NCBI GenBank assembly: GCA_902763335.1
Contig: CACWRR010000048.1
Span: 1-34,079, forward strand
Direction: 5' to 3'
DNA: 34,079 bases
Source: an uncultured Lachnospiraceae bacterium
GTDB taxonomy: Bacteria > Bacillota > Clostridia > Lachnospirales > Lachnospiraceae
The notes under the pieces were generated by a model. The model saw nothing but the letters and a program-made list of their open reading frames with translations, made no database searches and was not told the DNA's origin. A program made the translations under genes and the position numbers. This document shows positions 32,250 through 34,079 of the stretch, piece by piece (position 1 is the first letter of the stretch; every line of letters starts with the position of its first letter).

Positions 32250-33029
32250 TTATAAATAATATTCAGGTTCAACATTTTTCCCTGCAAAATCTAAAATTTC
32301 AAGTATTCTTGTCCTATATTTCAGGAAATCACTATTTCCTCTCGATCTTGGCCTGCCCAGTTCTATATCTATAATCTGTTCAATTTTTGCAGGTCTGGGT
32401 GTCATAACCACCACCTGATCTGACAAATATACAGCTTCATCAACATCATGCGTGACCATAATCATTGTCATTTTCTGCTCTTTCCAGATTTTCAGTATTT
32501 CATCCTGCATATTCATTCTCGTAAACGCATCAAGTGCTCCCAGCGGCTCATCAAGAAGCAGAACCTTTGGATGCCCGACTAATGCTCTGGCAAGAGACGC
32601 CCTTTGATTCATTCCTCCAGATATCTGATGAGGATAAGCCTTTTCAAAGCCCTTCAGCCCGACCATCTCTATGTATTCATTTACATCATTTTTCTTTTCC
32701 TTATATATCCCGCGTGCCTTTAATCCAAATGCAATATTCTTTTCAACAGAAAGCCACGGATATAAATTTGCCTGCTGAAATGCAAATCCTCTTTCATGCC
32801 CCGGCTTTGTAACCAGCTCATCATCCAAATATATCTGTCCCTCATCAGGTAAATTAAGACCTGCAATTGCTCTGAGGAGTGTTGTTTTCCCACACCCTGA
32901 AGGACCAATGAGTGAAATAAATGAACCTGCTTTTACTGTAAGATTAACATTATTTAATGCTTTCAGAACTGTTCCATCCGGATTAGTAAAACTTTTTGTT
33001 ACATTATTTATTTTAATTTGTCCTACCAT
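32250..33029 (-). CDS. ABC transporter ATP-binding protein (SsuB/TauB type)
   Basis: The protein has 259 residues with complete ABC motifs: Walker A GPSGCGKTT, Q-loop (FQQANLYPWLSV), signature ISGGMNQRASLARAL, Walker B VLLLDEPLGALD and H-loop VTHDVDEAV. The SGGMxQR signature is typical of the nitrate/sulfonate/taurine importer group. Its ATG follows AGGGAG and overlaps the permease stop by 7 bp; the lipoprotein gene begins 13 bp after its stop. It powers import through the adjacent permease. Confidence 0.94.
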   Translation of the reverse strand: MVGQIKINNVTKSFTNPDGTVLKALNNVNLTVKAGSFISLIGPSGCGKTTLLRAIAGLNLPDEGQIYLDDELVTKPGHERGFAFQQANLYPWLSVEKNIAFGLKARGIYKEKKNDVNEYIEMVGLKGFEKAYPHQISGGMNQRASLARALVGHPKVLLLDEPLGALDAFTRMNMQDEILKIWKEQKMTMIMVTHDVDEAVYLSDQVVVMTPRPAKIEQIIDIELGRPRSRGNSDFLKYRTRILEILDFAGKNVEPEYYL

Positions 33030-33976
33030 TTAATCACTCCCTTCTGCCATATCAAAATATGGTCTTTAGCTTTAAATAACAGGGTGATAATCAGGTTACA
33101 TAAAACAGCCAGTAAAATTAGTCCTGCATAAACATTTGCATACAGCATCATGCTCTTCTGCCAGTTAAGATACCAGCCTATACCCGACTTACATCCAAAC
33201 ATTTCAGCTGTAACTAATGTTACAAATGAAGAGGTAGTAGCATAAAAAACTCCTAAAAACACATTTGGCAGAGCAGCCGGAATTCCAACTTTAAAAATTT
33301 TATATATTTTTCCTGCACCTAATGTATCCGCAACTTCAAAGTATGCCTGCTGTACATTCTGAATCCCATTACTTGTCATAACCGAAATCGGAAACCAGAC
33401 CGCCAGGGCAATCATAAAAACTGCTGCCTGATACGATGTGCTAAACAGTGAGAGTACAAGCGGAGACCACGATGTCGGTGGAATTGGACCGATAATTTTT
33501 GTAAGCGGATTAATCCAATAAGAAAACTTTTTACTGAATCCTACAAATATACCGGTAAAAAATCCAAGAATTCCCCCAATCGCAAATCCAATTAACAGCA
33601 ATTTTCCTGAGCTCATAACACACTCACCAAGTAAAACCCTGTCATTAACAAAGGCACCGAATATCCTGTCCAGTGACGGAAAAAACAATACCGGTAATAA
33701 AGCAAGTTTGCCACAGATTAAATTAATGGCATTTATCAATAGCAATCCTCCTGCGAATAACGGAGCCTTCTCTTGAAATTTAAAATCCAGTTTCTTTACA
33801 AAAAAAGAACATGTATAAATAATTATTATTAATCCGCCTATGATATATAAGAAATATAAAAAATACGGCTTATCTGCCATAGGCTGTTTTATACTGTTTG
33901 GAATCAAAATTTCCACAACGACTGCCAGTATCCACGAAATAAGTATCGTTATTTTCTTTAATTGTTTTACCAACAC
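33023..33976 (-). CDS. ABC transporter permease (SsuC/TauC type)
   Basis: The protein is about 317 residues and highly hydrophobic, with at least six membrane segments and a long N-terminal region containing two extra ones. The cytoplasmic EAA loop reads EVADTLGAGKIYKIFKVGIPAALPNVF, the coupling helix that contacts the ATPase. The family is binding-protein-dependent transport inner membrane component. The start is uncertain: a GTG at 33976 lies 4 bp after AGGTG, while a TTG at 33973 has better spacing. It overlaps the ATPase gene by 7 bp and is the first gene of the importer operon inside the window. Confidence 0.88.
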   Translation of the reverse strand: MLVKQLKKITILISWILAVVVEILIPNSIKQPMADKPYFLYFLYIIGGLIIIIYTCSFFVKKLDFKFQEKAPLFAGGLLLINAINLICGKLALLPVLFFPSLDRIFGAFVNDRVLLGECVMSSGKLLLIGFAIGGILGFFTGIFVGFSKKFSYWINPLTKIIGPIPPTSWSPLVLSLFSTSYQAAVFMIALAVWFPISVMTSNGIQNVQQAYFEVADTLGAGKIYKIFKVGIPAALPNVFLGVFYATTSSFVTLVTAEMFGCKSGIGWYLNWQKSMMLYANVYAGLILLAVLCNLIITLLFKAKDHILIWQKGVIKW

Positions 33977-33994
33977 TTAACACCTGTTATGAAG

Positions 33995-34007
33995 TGACCT
34001 TTGTCAA
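33995..34007. promoter_or_regulatory. possible operator/-35 region of the ABC transporter operon
   Basis: TGAC-N4-GTCA inverted repeat (33995-34006) overlapping a consensus TTGACA on the minus strand (34002-34007). I could not find a matching -10 at the usual distance, so the promoter assignment is weak. Confidence 0.3.
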
Positions 34008-34079
34008 GTGTAAATTACAAAAATCACCACAAACTTTTCCTTTCATTAAATTTTAACACTGGGTGCAGAGGTAGAACCT

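Noticed and set aside
33977-34079. Riboswitch at the right edge of the window
   Set aside because: The sequence GGGTGCAGAGGTAGAACC suggested a lysine-riboswitch-like start, but the motif order does not match and the rest would lie outside the window.

Overview
The window looks like a chromosomal segment of an anaerobic, low-GC Clostridia, most likely a gut-type Lachnospiraceae. This rests on the AT-rich sequence, strong AGGAGG-type ribosome sites, several TTG starts, a pfkA-dnaX-ybaB-recR order, a secreted protein with InlB-type repeats, and a nitrogenase-like sulfur locus. Almost everything is on the minus strand; only a truncated aldo/keto reductase at the left edge is on the plus strand. 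The taxonomic call is inference, since no rRNA is present.

Layout from left to right. 1-2723 holds an aldo/keto reductase remnant, a bidirectional terminator containing an exact 20-bp tandem duplication, and a secreted repeat protein. 2750-16664 is a gene train of about 14 kb read leftward: pfkA, dnaX, ybaB, recR, then three genes resembling a Wadjet/MksBEF condensin (JetA-, JetB- and JetC-like), then a large acidic TPR-ATPase protein where a JetD nuclease might be expected. A good promoter precedes pfkA (TTGAGA-17-TATAAT), and a second (TTGACA-17-TAAACT) lies between the SMC-like gene and the TPR-ATPase. 16720-18165 encodes a fusion of a Gfo/Idh/MocA oxidoreductase and a gamma-carbonic-anhydrase-like domain. 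18216-20394 is a candidate defence module: XRE regulator, AAA ATPase and TOPRIM protein, with two matching operators 40 bp apart. 20546-20983 is an acidic orphan gene with its own promoter.

21052-34007 is a sulfur and nitrogenase-like locus, the most interesting part. In transcription order it encodes a TauT/SsuABC-type ABC transporter (permease, ATPase, lipoprotein), a GNAT acetyltransferase, a canonical cysteine synthase, a 50-residue YezD/DUF2292 protein, a strong terminator, a tRNA-Cys-like RNA, NifB-like radical SAM protein, NifX-like protein, NifH-like reductase, a second divergent cysteine-synthase-like enzyme, NifD-like and NifK-like subunits, a Cys-rich NifX-like protein, an Rrf2/IscR regulator and a NifS-type cysteine desulfurase. 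The cluster has NifB but no NifE/N/V. The NifD-like protein keeps the P-cluster cysteines and the cofactor cysteine (C275 in Azotobacter NifD), but has Asp where the cofactor histidine (H442) should be. This is not a classical N2-fixing set.

Model (inference): an organosulfur compound is imported, its C-S bond is reductively cleaved by a nitrogenase-like enzyme carrying a NifB-derived cluster, and the released thiol or sulfide is captured by one or both cysteine-synthase paralogues. NifS and Rrf2 would supply and sense Fe-S status. The closest described precedent is the nitrogenase-like methylthio-alkane reductase (Mar) system, but the gene content here differs. The embedded tRNA-Cys-like RNA, with a GCA anticodon, A at the discriminator position and no encoded CCA, is unexplained and could be regulatory.
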